Below, in pieces: positions 36,006-44,374 of a stretch of 64,000 nt of DNA. The stretch comes from Planotetraspora sp. A-T 1434 (lineage in GTDB: Bacteria > Actinomycetota > Actinomycetes > Streptosporangiales > Streptosporangiaceae), in NCBI RefSeq assembly GCF_025420585.1, contig NZ_JAOEGB010000020.1:1-64000 (forward strand), written 5' to 3'. Under the pieces are notes generated by a model. The model was not told the DNA's origin, made no database searches, and worked only from the letters and a program-made list of their open reading frames with translations. The position numbers and the translations under genes were made by a program. The first letter of the stretch is position 1. Each line of letters begins with the position of its first letter.

Positions 36006-36029
36006 AAGGCCCCGCCTCGGCGGGGCCTT
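36006..36029. terminator. Strong bidirectional terminator after aceA
   Basis: AAGGCCCCGCC and GGCGGGGCCTT pair over 11 bp with a 2-base loop centre. The flanking A and T residues allow it to act for aceA and the convergent ABC gene ending at 36045. Confidence 0.85.
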
Positions 36030-36044
36030 CTCACGTGCCCAGGC

Positions 36045-36848
36045 CTATGAACGCGGCGCCCGGGCGTACCACCTGCCGTCGGCGGAGTCGAGCCGCAGCC
36101 GGCGCCCGAAGCAAGCCGACAGGTTGTCCCCGGTGAGGACCTCCCCCACCACGCCGGCGGCGAGGACCCGGGCGTCCCTCATGAGCAGCGCGTGGGTCGT
36201 GGTGGACGGCACCTCCTCCAGGTGGTGCGTCACGAGCACGGTCGTCAGGCCGGGGCGGGTGGCGGCCAGATCCTCGAGCGCCTCGATCAGGTCCTCCCTG
36301 GCCGGCAGATCCAGGCCCGCGAAGGGCTCGTCAAGCAGCAGGATCGCCGGATCGGCCATCAGCGCACGGGCCACCCGGACCCGCGCCCGCTCGCCCTGCG
36401 AGCACACCTGGAACCGGCGGTCCGCCAGGTCCTTGCAGCCGAGGTCGGCCAGCAGGCCGAGCGCCCGCTCCCGGTCCGCCTCGCCGTACCGGTCCCACAG
36501 GGGCGCGCTCGTCCCCGTGTGACCCGTGAGCACGACGGTCAGGGCGGTCGCGCCCTCCTCCTCCAGCAGCGCCTCGTCGACGAGCCGCTGGCTGGCCGCC
36601 ACCAGGCCGATGTCCCGCCGCAGCTCGCGCAGATCCACCCGGCCGAGCCGCCGCCCGAGCACGCTGGCCGTCCCCGAGCTGGGATGCCGTACGGCGGCGG
36701 CCACGGACAGCATCGTCGTCTTCCCGGCGCCGTTGGGCCCGAGGATCACCCAGTGCTGGCCGTACTCGACGCGCCAGTCCACTCCGGCCACGAGGGTCCG
36801 TCCGACCACGCGGACGGTGACATCGTTCAGTTCCAGCGCCGCATCCAT
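36045..36848 (-). CDS. ABC transporter ATP-binding protein (ModF/PhnC-like single domain)
   Basis: A 267-residue ATPase with Walker A LGPNGAGKTTML, signature CSQGERARVRVARALM, Walker B ILLLDEPFAGLD and switch His in VLVTHHLEEVP. The SQGER signature is typical of the ABC-F-unlike, ModF-type iron or molybdate-related ATPases without an adjacent permease. No membrane partner is encoded nearby. ATG 36848 lies 20 bases after the kinase gene stop, so the two form a leftward operon. Confidence 0.85.
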   Translation of the reverse strand: MDAALELNDVTVRVVGRTLVAGVDWRVEYGQHWVILGPNGAGKTTMLSVAAAVRHPSSGTASVLGRRLGRVDLRELRRDIGLVAASQRLVDEALLEEEGATALTVVLTGHTGTSAPLWDRYGEADRERALGLLADLGCKDLADRRFQVCSQGERARVRVARALMADPAILLLDEPFAGLDLPAREDLIEALEDLAATRPGLTTVLVTHHLEEVPSTTTHALLMRDARVLAAGVVGEVLTGDNLSACFGRRLRLDSADGRWYARAPRS

Positions 36849-36868
36849 GCGGCAAATGATGCCGGAGT

Positions 36869-38434
36869 TCACCCTGAGGCGGACGACGAGGCCCCCGAGG
36901 AGGGAGTCGTCGCGGAGGCGGACGACGACGGTGAGGCGCTCGGCTGAGGCGACTCCCCGTCACCCCACTGGGGCTCCGTGCTGATGCTGGACGACGGCAC
37001 CGGGCTCGGACTTCGGGTCGGAGCGTGGGTCGGCTTGCAGTTCTTCGGCTTGCCCTTCTTGTTGAAGCACTGGTCGTCGGGCGGGAGCGGTGGCGGCGGC
37101 GCGGGCGTTCCGCCGTGGCCCGTGGGGGACGGCACGACCGAGCTCCACGGGTCCTCCGGCGTCGCCCCCATCCGGTGTGGACTGGCGCTCACCGTCACGC
37201 GCTGACGGGCGCTTCGCGCGGGGTGAGCCGTGACCGGCGGCCGCGAGGTGCCGAGCACCCGGTCCGGCGTCAGCGTGCTGTCCTCCCCCGGGATCACGAC
37301 GGGGAGCGCGGGCGGCGGCTCGGCGGTGCCCTGCATGCGGGCCGCTCCCGTGCCGGCCGCGACCACGGTCATCGCGGCGATCGTGACGGTCGCCAGCGCG
37401 GCGAAGCCCGCGTGGGTGGCGTGCCCGGACTTCCCCGCGGCGCGGCGGCGCGACGCACGGCTCGTCGGGCGGCCTCCCGTCGTGGCGTCCGCGACCCGCA
37501 CGCGCCCGCCGCCCGCCGGGTACGGCACGGGCTGCCAGATCTCGTCGAGGACGGAGCCGACGGCGTCCCTCATGTCCCCCGGCATGGCCACCCCGCCGGC
37601 CGCGAGAAGGGCGGACAGGAGCTCACCCGCGTCCGGGCGCTCGGCGGGATCCTTGCGCAGCGCCGCCGCCACGCTGTCCCACAGCAGCTTGGGCACCCCG
37701 GAGATGCGCGGCTCCTCGACGAGGATGCGCCGTGTCAGGACGTCGAGCTCGCCGCTGCCGAACGGATGGAGGCCGGTGGACGCGAACGCGACAAGGCAGC
37801 CCCAGGAGAAGACGTCCGAGGCCGGAATGGCGTGGCCCCCGGTCAGGCGCTCGGGGGCGACCCAGCCGGGGCTGCCCATGATCTGCCCGGCCTGGGTGTG
37901 CGCCATGGTGGTGTCCACGTCGCGGGCGATGCCGAAGTCGATGACGAACGGCCCGCGGGGCGACAGCAGCACGTTGGCCGGCTTGAGGTCGCGGTGGACC
38001 AGGCCCGCCTCGTGCGTGGCCGCCAGGGCCGCGGCGGCGCCGAGCGCCACGCCGTACGCGAGGTCGGGCGTGAGAGGCCCCCGGGAGGCGACGACCTGCG
38101 ACAGCGCGGGGCCGGGGATGTACTCGGTGACGAGGTAGGGCCGGTCCCGGTCCATGCCGTCCTCGATCACGGCCGCCGTGCAGAACGGGACAACCCGGCG
38201 GGAGAACTCGACCTCCTCGGCGAACCGCGCACGCAGGACCGGGTCCGGCAGGTGCGTCGCGTGGGGGGTCTTCAGCGCGACGAGGCCGCCGCGCGGTTGC
38301 TCGGCGAGGTAGACCACGCCCATGCCGCCGGTGCCGAGGCGGCCGAGGAGCAGGTACCGCCCGATGATGACCGGGTCGCCCACCGTAAGAGGCCGCACGC
38401 CGGGAGCCAAGCCGTTGTGTGCGCCACGTGCCAT
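36869..38434 (-). CDS. Hanks-type Ser/Thr protein kinase
   Basis: A 521-residue membrane kinase. The catalytic domain (about 25-280) has the glycine loop LGRLGTGGMGVVYLAEQ, VALKTP for the ATP Lys, HRDLKPANVLL and DFGIARDVD, then SPGWVAPERLTGGHAIP. After a basic linker a single transmembrane helix (AALATVTIAAMTVVAAG, about 350) is followed by a Pro/Ser/Thr-rich outer region with one short Cys pair (CFNKKGKPKNC) and no PASTA repeats. It senses an unknown external signal. ATG 38434 has GAGAGG at about 10 bases. Confidence 0.9.
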   Translation of the reverse strand: MARGAHNGLAPGVRPLTVGDPVIIGRYLLLGRLGTGGMGVVYLAEQPRGGLVALKTPHATHLPDPVLRARFAEEVEFSRRVVPFCTAAVIEDGMDRDRPYLVTEYIPGPALSQVVASRGPLTPDLAYGVALGAAAALAATHEAGLVHRDLKPANVLLSPRGPFVIDFGIARDVDTTMAHTQAGQIMGSPGWVAPERLTGGHAIPASDVFSWGCLVAFASTGLHPFGSGELDVLTRRILVEEPRISGVPKLLWDSVAAALRKDPAERPDAGELLSALLAAGGVAMPGDMRDAVGSVLDEIWQPVPYPAGGGRVRVADATTGGRPTSRASRRRAAGKSGHATHAGFAALATVTIAAMTVVAAGTGAARMQGTAEPPPALPVVIPGEDSTLTPDRVLGTSRPPVTAHPARSARQRVTVSASPHRMGATPEDPWSSVVPSPTGHGGTPAPPPPLPPDDQCFNKKGKPKNCKPTHAPTRSPSPVPSSSISTEPQWGDGESPQPSASPSSSASATTPSSGASSSASG

Positions 38435-38608
38435 CCGGAAGTTACCTCTCTCACGGAACCACCGCACAGCACACTGTGGCCCGTTGGAACGCGCCACGGG
38501 CCCAACTAGCCGCAAGCGGCATGACAGGTAAGCCCAATGCCACCGAAGAGTAAGAGAGGTTTGCGAAATGGCAGGTCACAGCGATCTCATGAGTCACAGA
38601 GGACTACA

Positions 38609-39589
38609 TCAGGCGGCTTCCGCACCGGGCTCGGCGGCGCGACCGGCGACGGCGTCGATGAAACGGGAGATGTGCCGGAAGACCAGCCGCGCCTCGGGGA
38701 CGACGTCGGCGAGGATGGCGAAGACGTGGGGCATCCGGTTCCACTCCTCGTAGGTCACCGGGACGCCGTTGTCGCGGGCGCTCAGGGCGACCCTGCGGGC
38801 ATCGTCCCTGAGTACCTCCGTCGATCCCGTCACGATCATCAGCGGGGGGATGCCGGTGTAGTCGCCGTAAACGGGGGACACCAGGGGGTCGCGGCAGTCG
38901 AGGCCGTCGGTCCAGCGCCGGGCCAGCCAGTCGACGCGCCCGACCGGGAGCATGGGGTCGGTCCAGGCCTTCACCTGGCGCCGCGTGTCGCTGAGATCGG
39001 TCCATGGAGAGAGGCACACCGCCGCGGCGGGCAGGGGAATGCCCTTGTCACGCAGGGAGAGGAGGGTCGCCAGGGTCAGGTGGCCGCCGGCGGAGTCCCC
39101 CGCCAGCAGGATGTCGTCCGGCGCGTAGCCGCGATCGAGGAGGCAGCGGTACGCGTCCAGCGCGTCGGCCAGCGACTCGGCCAGCGAGTGGACCGGCCCC
39201 TGCCGGTAGTCGAGGGCGAGCACCGGGCGCCGGGTGGTGGCCGACAGCCGCCAGGTGATGGGGCGGTGCGTGGCGGGAGAGCAGATGAAGTAGCCGCCGC
39301 CGTGGAAGTACAGCACGACCTTGCTCTCGTCCAGGTCGGCGTCGCCGCGGACCCACTCGCCCGAGCAGGCGCCGAACCGCTCGGGGGTGATGGACACATG
39401 CTTGGGAAGGATGCCCGGAACGCGCTCGCCGAAGCACATCAACCTGCTGGCCACGGCCATGCCGGCGGTGTTGCGGAGGAGGATGGCGGAGATCGGCTTC
39501 ATGGTCCCGCGGAGCACTCCGTTGAGCGCCGCCGCCTGCCAGCTGACCGGATATTCCGGACGAACGTCTACATTGATCCCATCCGGCAT
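38609..39589 (-). CDS. Alpha/beta hydrolase, hormone-sensitive-lipase family
   Basis: A 326-residue HSL-family esterase with the oxyanion motif YFHGGGYF, nucleophile elbow GDSAGG, and the C-terminal Asp/His in VTGSTEVLRDDAR and NRMPHVFAIL. These cleave short or medium acyl esters. The start ATG 39589 has GGGAGG at 4 bases. Two inverted repeats upstream suggest regulation shared with or separate from the divergent exporter genes. Confidence 0.88.
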   Translation of the reverse strand: MPDGINVDVRPEYPVSWQAAALNGVLRGTMKPISAILLRNTAGMAVASRLMCFGERVPGILPKHVSITPERFGACSGEWVRGDADLDESKVVLYFHGGGYFICSPATHRPITWRLSATTRRPVLALDYRQGPVHSLAESLADALDAYRCLLDRGYAPDDILLAGDSAGGHLTLATLLSLRDKGIPLPAAAVCLSPWTDLSDTRRQVKAWTDPMLPVGRVDWLARRWTDGLDCRDPLVSPVYGDYTGIPPLMIVTGSTEVLRDDARRVALSARDNGVPVTYEEWNRMPHVFAILADVVPEARLVFRHISRFIDAVAGRAAEPGAEAA

Positions 39590-39603
39590 GAAACCTCCCA
39601 TAA

Positions 39604-39622
39604 GGTAGGTACTCGTTCTACC
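39604..39622. promoter_or_regulatory. Inverted repeat upstream of the HSL-type hydrolase
   Basis: GGTAG, 9 bases, CTACC. It lies 15 bases before the hydrolase start codon, at a typical repressor position. The arms are short, so confidence is moderate. Confidence 0.4.
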
Positions 39623-39652
39623 GGTCGCTATGTTTCTCCTATCTTACGGCGG

Positions 39653-39670
39653 CGTTACAGTGTGGTAACG
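39653..39670. promoter_or_regulatory. Second inverted repeat between hydrolase and exporter genes
   Basis: CGTTAC and GTAACG are perfect arms around a 6-base spacer. The core GTTAC/GTAAC resembles the palindrome at the acyl-CoA dehydrogenase start, so a common regulator type is possible. Confidence 0.45.
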
Positions 39671-39712
39671 GTCACAGCCGAAGGATCCCCCAAAAGTGGC
39701 CAGGTATTCCGG

Positions 39713-40561
39713 ATGCCCTCTGCCGAAAGCGCCGCCGATGCTCTAAGATCGCCAGGTCCCCGTCTGCGGAGGTGCGCGACCCTTTATCTACGACTGGTGG
39801 GATACGGCTTCCGCAAGCACGCGGCCTACTGGGCCGCCGCGGCGGCCGGGGCGTTCACCAACACGGTCTTCGGAGTCCTCCGCGCGTACGTCCTGATCGC
39901 CCTATGGCGCTCCCGGCCCGGCCTCGGCGGGTACGACGTCACCGACGCGGTCACCTACTGCTTCCTCACGCAGGCGTACATCGGGCCGATGCAGGTCTTC
40001 GGCGGCGGCCTGGAGCTCCCCCAGCGGATCCGCAGCGGGGACATCGCGCTCGACCTCGTCCGCCCCGCCTCGCTCCAGCTCTGGTGCCTGTCGGAGGACC
40101 TCGGACGGGCGATCTACCTGTTCCTCGCCCGCAGCGTCCCGCCCACGATCGCGGGCGCGCTGCTGTTCGGCATCGTGACCCCCGGCGACGCCGGCACGTG
40201 GGCCGCTTTCGCGGCGAGCTTCCTCCTGGGAGTGGTCGTCAGCTTCGGCTGGCGCTACCTGGTCGCGCTCGCCTCGTGCTGGGTCCTCGACGACCGGGGC
40301 CTGTCCGTGATGTCGATGGTCCTCACGACGTTCTTCAGCGGCCTGATGCTGCCCCTGGTCCTCTTCCCCGGGTGGCTCGGGACGCTGGCCCGCTCGCTGC
40401 CGTGGGCGGCGATGGTCCAGGTGCCCGCCGACGTGTATCTCGGCAAGACCGGCGTCGCCGGGGCCCTCGCCTTCCAGGGGTTCTGGGCGCTGACCCTGCT
40501 CGGCCTCGGAGCCCTCGCCACCACCGCCGCCCGCCGGAAGGTGGTGATCCAGGGTGGTTAG
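39713..40561 (+). CDS. ABC-2-type permease (PF06182-like), first subunit
   Basis: A 282-residue membrane protein with about six helices and the family N-terminus LRRCATLYLRLVGYGFRKHAAYW, then DVTDAVTYCFLTQAYIGP. LPQRIRSGDIALDLVRP is the conserved cytoplasmic loop of this subfamily, which pairs with a second permease and a distinct ATPase. ATG 39713 is the only good start; no strong ribosome site is visible. It overlaps the next permease gene by 8 bases. Confidence 0.8.
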   Translation: MPSAESAADALRSPGPRLRRCATLYLRLVGYGFRKHAAYWAAAAAGAFTNTVFGVLRAYVLIALWRSRPGLGGYDVTDAVTYCFLTQAYIGPMQVFGGGLELPQRIRSGDIALDLVRPASLQLWCLSEDLGRAIYLFLARSVPPTIAGALLFGIVTPGDAGTWAAFAASFLLGVVVSFGWRYLVALASCWVLDDRGLSVMSMVLTTFFSGLMLPLVLFPGWLGTLARSLPWAAMVQVPADVYLGKTGVAGALAFQGFWALTLLGLGALATTAARRKVVIQGG

Positions 40562-41351
40562 TCCCGTTAGGACCTACGCGCTGCTCGCGTGGACGTGGAC
40601 CCGCGCGGCGGCGCAGTATCCGTTGTCGTTCACGCTCATGACCCTTGGCGGATTCGTGCTAGGCGGCCTCGACGCGGCCGTCATCTGGGTCATCTTCGCC
40701 AACACCACCACGCTCGGCGGTTTCGGCCTCTCCGAGGTCATGTTCCTGTACGGCACGGCCGGTCTGGCCTTCTCGGTCGGCGACCTGATGTTCAGCAACC
40801 TGGACCGGATCAGCCAGCACATCAAGGCGGGCACCTTCGACGCCATGCTGGTCCGGCCGGTGAGCCCGTTCGTGCAGGTCGCGACCGACCGGTTCGTGCC
40901 GCACCGGATCGGCCGGGTCCTCCAGGGGGCGCTGGTGCTGGGAATCGGCCTCTCCGGTGTCCATGTGCCTCTGGAGCGGGCCTGGATGATCCCCGTGATG
41001 GTCCTGTCCGGGATCGTCATCTTCACCGCGATCTGGGCCCTCGGCGGCGCGGCCCAGTTCCTGCTGACCGACGCCCCCGAGGTGGCCAACGCCTTCACCT
41101 ACGGAGGCGGCACGCTGGTTCAGTACCCCCTGAGCGTCTACGGCGACAACCTCGTCCGCGGCGTCACCTTCGTGCTGCCGCTGGCCTTCGTCAACTGGCA
41201 GCCGGGGCTCTACGTTCTCGACCTGGAGGACCCTCTCGACCTGCCGCACTGGCTGCGCTTCCTCTCCCCGGCCGCCGCCCTGGCGCTGGCGCTCGTGGCC
41301 GGGCTCGCCTGGCGCGCCGGGATCCGCCGCTACCGATCGACCGGCAGTTAG
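40554..41351 (+). CDS. ABC-2-type permease (PF06182-like), second subunit
   Basis: A 265-residue permease with six helices. The loop SQHIKAGTFDAMLVRPVSPFVQV is homologous to the corresponding loop in the preceding gene, showing the two are paralogues forming one channel. GTG 40554 overlaps the previous stop. The cargo is not identifiable from sequence. Confidence 0.85.
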   Translation: MVSPVRTYALLAWTWTRAAAQYPLSFTLMTLGGFVLGGLDAAVIWVIFANTTTLGGFGLSEVMFLYGTAGLAFSVGDLMFSNLDRISQHIKAGTFDAMLVRPVSPFVQVATDRFVPHRIGRVLQGALVLGIGLSGVHVPLERAWMIPVMVLSGIVIFTAIWALGGAAQFLLTDAPEVANAFTYGGGTLVQYPLSVYGDNLVRGVTFVLPLAFVNWQPGLYVLDLEDPLDLPHWLRFLSPAAALALALVAGLAWRAGIRRYRSTGS

Positions 41352-41383
41352 GTCGTGTCCTTGAGAAGAGACGGGGAGCCCAA

Positions 41384-42187
41384 GTGATCATTGAGGTCGA
41401 CCGGGTCGGCCGGACCTTCAAGGTCCGCGGCTCGGTGGTGCATGCCGTACAGGACCTGTCCTTCAGCGTGGAGGCCGGCGAGTTCGTCGGGTATCTCGGC
41501 CCGAACGGCGCCGGGAAATCCACGACGATCAAGATGCTCACCGGCATCCTCGCGCCGACCTCCGGTCACGTGCGGGTGGCCGGTCTCGACCCGTCCCGCC
41601 GCCGTACGGCTCTCGCCCGCAGGATCGGCGTGGTCTTCGGCCAGCGGACGACGCTGTGGTGGGACCTGCCGTTGAAGGACAGCTTCGAACTGATCCGGCT
41701 CCTGTACAAAGTAGATCGAAAGATGTTCCGGGAGCGGCTGGACGAGCTGTGCTCGCTCCTCGGCATGGGCGACTTCCTCGCGACTCCGGTGCGGCAGCTC
41801 AGCCTCGGGCAGCGGATGCGGGGAGACATCACCGCCGCCCTGCTCCACGACCCGGCGGTCCTCGTCCTCGACGAGCCGACGATCGGCCTCGACGTCGTCA
41901 GCAAGGCCGGGGTGCGCGACTTCCTGCGCCGGCGGAGCGTCGAGCACGGCACGACCGTCCTGCTGACCACGCACGACCTGGGCGACATCGAACGGCTCTG
42001 CCGGAGAGTGATGCTGATCGACCACGGCCGGCTGGCCTTCGACGGCACGGTCGGCGACCTGCGGGCGATGGTTCCGGGCGAGACCTCCATCGAGGACGTC
42101 GTCGCCCACCTCTACCTCAGTAGCCGGGAGTCTCCTCGTACTCGTCCTCATCGTCCCGCGCAGGACCCGCCCAGCGTGACGGCATGA
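41384..42187 (+). CDS. ABC transporter ATP-binding protein of the ABC-2 exporter
   Basis: A 267-residue ATPase: Walker A LGPNGAGKSTTIKMLTGI, the subfamily hallmark FGQRTTLWWDLP, signature LSLGQRMRGDITAALL, Walker B VLVLDEPTIGLD. GTG 41384 has GGGGAG at 5 bases and completes a three-gene exporter. The natural end of homologues is near VVAHLY; here the last 25 residues run antisense to the next gene with 71 bases of overlap. Confidence 0.9.
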   Translation: MIIEVDRVGRTFKVRGSVVHAVQDLSFSVEAGEFVGYLGPNGAGKSTTIKMLTGILAPTSGHVRVAGLDPSRRRTALARRIGVVFGQRTTLWWDLPLKDSFELIRLLYKVDRKMFRERLDELCSLLGMGDFLATPVRQLSLGQRMRGDITAALLHDPAVLVLDEPTIGLDVVSKAGVRDFLRRRSVEHGTTVLLTTHDLGDIERLCRRVMLIDHGRLAFDGTVGDLRAMVPGETSIEDVVAHLYLSSRESPRTRPHRPAQDPPSVTA

Positions 42188-42587
42188 GCACGGGAAGGAA
42201 CAGGGCGACGCCCAGCATGCCGTACACGCCGGTGGACAGCAGGGTGAGCATGCCCTTGCCGGCCTGGAGGAGCTCCTGCTGGACTCCCGCCCCGGTGGGG
42301 ACGAGGGACGCGGCCCGCGAGACGTCCAGGACGTAGACCACGGTCCAGGCGAGCAGGGCCATCGAGGGGACGAACGTCGCCAGCGGGGACACCCGCCCGA
42401 CGAGCACCAGACCGACGACCAGACCGGCCACCGCCATCACGCCGATGGCGATCAGGAGCCGGGTGTCCTTGGCCGGATCCAGGTTCTGGGCCGCGCCGCG
42501 GACCGCCTCCTGGGCCGCCCACCCACCGCCGAGGAGGAGTGCCGCCGCCACGACGACACCCGCCAAGAGCCCGAAAAAGTGCCGCAT
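42117..42587 (-). CDS. Four-helix membrane protein, unknown function
   Basis: A 156-residue protein with four predicted transmembrane helices (about 4-25, 44-65, 69-88 and 113-133) and a short acidic C-terminal tail ARDDEDEYEETPG. The family was not recognised. It converges on, and overlaps, the upstream exporter ATPase gene by 71 bases. It is followed by the second ABC exporter operon in the same orientation, 34 bases away. Confidence 0.65.
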   Translation of the reverse strand: MRHFFGLLAGVVVAAALLLGGGWAAQEAVRGAAQNLDPAKDTRLLIAIGVMAVAGLVVGLVLVGRVSPLATFVPSMALLAWTVVYVLDVSRAASLVPTGAGVQQELLQAGKGMLTLLSTGVYGMLGVALFLPVLMPSRWAGPARDDEDEYEETPGY

Positions 42588-42621
42588 CGCACCGCCCTTC
42601 CGGCGGCAACCATAGTGCTTC

Positions 42622-43434
42622 TTAGGCAGTTATGTCCTTACTTGTGAAGCGAGACCATGCGATGGACCCGAAAACCACGATGTAGGCCGCGAATGCCAGC
42701 AGGCCGCGGCCCATGTCGTCGGTCGCCATCGGAGCCCGCAGCGCCCCGTTGAACGAGCTCCACCACGACGTCAGCAGGTAGGGCCGGATGGCCGAGATCT
42801 GCGGGATCGCGCCGAGCACCTGACCCACCACGACGAGCACGACGCTCGCCGCCACCGCGCCGATCGGGGCGTCGGTCAGCGTGGAGACCGCCAGCGCGAT
42901 CGCGCCCAGGGCCGCCATCCCCGCCGCCGCGTAGAGCACGACGACCCCCACGCGGAGCAGCCCCTCGGCCGCCGGGATCGTCGTGCCGGACAGCAGCGTC
43001 ACCGGCCCCACCGGGAACAGCGCCAGCCCGACGACGAGTGCCGACAACGCGACCACGGCACACGCGGCCAGGCAGTAGATCACGATGTTGACGTACTTCA
43101 GGACGAGCAGCCGCGTCCTGCCCGCCGGGGCGGCGAGCAGGTAGCGGAGCGTCCCCTGCGCGGCCTCGCCCGCGATCGCGTCCCCGGCCACCACCGACAC
43201 CGCCAGCGGGAGCACCAGCGGCAGCATGATGAAGAAAGCGGCGAACGTGAGCACGAGCCCGTTGCCCGCCACCTGGCCGATGATCGAGCCGCCGTCGTCC
43301 CCCGCCACGACGCGGATCGCCACCCCGATCAGCACCGGCACGGCCGCGAGGACGCCCAGCATCGCGAGGTTCCGCGGCCGGCGGAAGGTCAGCCCGACCT
43401 CCGACGCCAGCAGCCTCATGTCATGCCTCGACAT
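42622..43434 (-). CDS. ABC-2 permease of the LolA-linked exporter
   Basis: A 270-residue membrane subunit of the NatB/ABC-2 type: GDAIAGEAAQGTLRYLLAAPAGRTRLLVLKY is the family elbow helix region, with six helices. It overlaps the ATPase gene upstream by 14 bases and so is cotranscribed with the ATPase and the LolA-like lipoprotein gene. Confidence 0.87.
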   Translation of the reverse strand: MSRHDMRLLASEVGLTFRRPRNLAMLGVLAAVPVLIGVAIRVVAGDDGGSIIGQVAGNGLVLTFAAFFIMLPLVLPLAVSVVAGDAIAGEAAQGTLRYLLAAPAGRTRLLVLKYVNIVIYCLAACAVVALSALVVGLALFPVGPVTLLSGTTIPAAEGLLRVGVVVLYAAAGMAALGAIALAVSTLTDAPIGAVAASVVLVVVGQVLGAIPQISAIRPYLLTSWWSSFNGALRAPMATDDMGRGLLAFAAYIVVFGSIAWSRFTSKDITA

Positions 43435-44374
43435 CGAAACCCTCCCCCGTCAAGCCGACGAACACGTCCTCCAGAGTGGGCCGCACGACCGTGAACCCCC
43501 GGACGGCCACGCCCCCGTGGACGAGCAGGGCGCAGATCCGCTCGGGGACGGCGTCACCGAGCTCGGCGGTGGCCTCGCCATCCCCGATCAGGACGCCGGC
43601 CAGCCCGGCCCCGTCCAGGACCGCCGCCGCCTCCTTCACGTCCGGCGTCTCCACGCGGAGCCGGGGGCGGCCGCCGCCCGACCGGAGCCCGGCGAGGGAG
43701 CCCTGCGCGACCAGCCGGCCCGTCCGCATGACGGCCGCGTGGGTGCACATCTGCTCGATCTCGGCGAGCAGGTGCGAGGAGACGAACACGGTGGTGTCGC
43801 CCGCCGCGATCTCCTTGATCAGCGCGCGCACCTCCCGGGTGCCCTGCGGGTCGAGGCCGTTCGTCGGCTCGTCGAGCACCAGCAGGTCCTTCGGACGCAG
43901 CAGCGTGGCGGCGATGGCGAGCCGCTGGCGCATGCCCAGCGAGTACGCCCGGTACCGCTTGCGGGCGGCGGCGCTCAGCCCCACCCGTTCGAGCGCCTCG
44001 CCGATGCGGCTCCTCGCCGTCCGGGCGTCGGCGCCCGGGTCGGCCGCGTCGAAGCGGCGCAGGTTGGCCTCGCCCGACAGGTACGGGTAGAAGGCCGGCC
44101 CCTCGATCAGGGCCCCCACCTCCCCGGCGACCGAGAAACCGCCGGAGGTTGGGGCGACGAGGCCGAGCAGCATGCGGATCGTCGTCGTCTTGCCCGAGCC
44201 GTTCGGCCCGAGGAACCCGAAGACCGACCCGCGCGGCACCGCCAGATCCAGGTGGTCGACGGCGATCTGCCCGCCGCGGAAGCGCTTCGTCAGGCCGGTG
44301 GTCACGATGGCGTGATCGCCCATGGCGGGCGGGGGCGCCCCGACGAGCGCCCCCGCTTCGGTCACCGCACTCAT
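43421..44374 (-). CDS. ABC transporter ATP-binding protein of the LolA-linked exporter
   Basis: A 317-residue ATPase: Walker A LGPNGSGKTTTIRMLLGL, signature YSLGMRQRLAIAATLL, Walker B LLVLDEPTNGLDPQG, and the long C-terminal domain of NatA/CcmA-like exporters. It overlaps the LolA-like gene by 4 bases (ATGA). The operon faces a two-component system across a regulator box, as in bacitracin- or envelope-stress-type modules. Confidence 0.9.
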   Translation of the reverse strand: MSAVTEAGALVGAPPPAMGDHAIVTTGLTKRFRGGQIAVDHLDLAVPRGSVFGFLGPNGSGKTTTIRMLLGLVAPTSGGFSVAGEVGALIEGPAFYPYLSGEANLRRFDAADPGADARTARSRIGEALERVGLSAAARKRYRAYSLGMRQRLAIAATLLRPKDLLVLDEPTNGLDPQGTREVRALIKEIAAGDTTVFVSSHLLAEIEQMCTHAAVMRTGRLVAQGSLAGLRSGGGRPRLRVETPDVKEAAAVLDGAGLAGVLIGDGEATAELGDAVPERICALLVHGGVAVRGFTVVRPTLEDVFVGLTGEGFDVEA

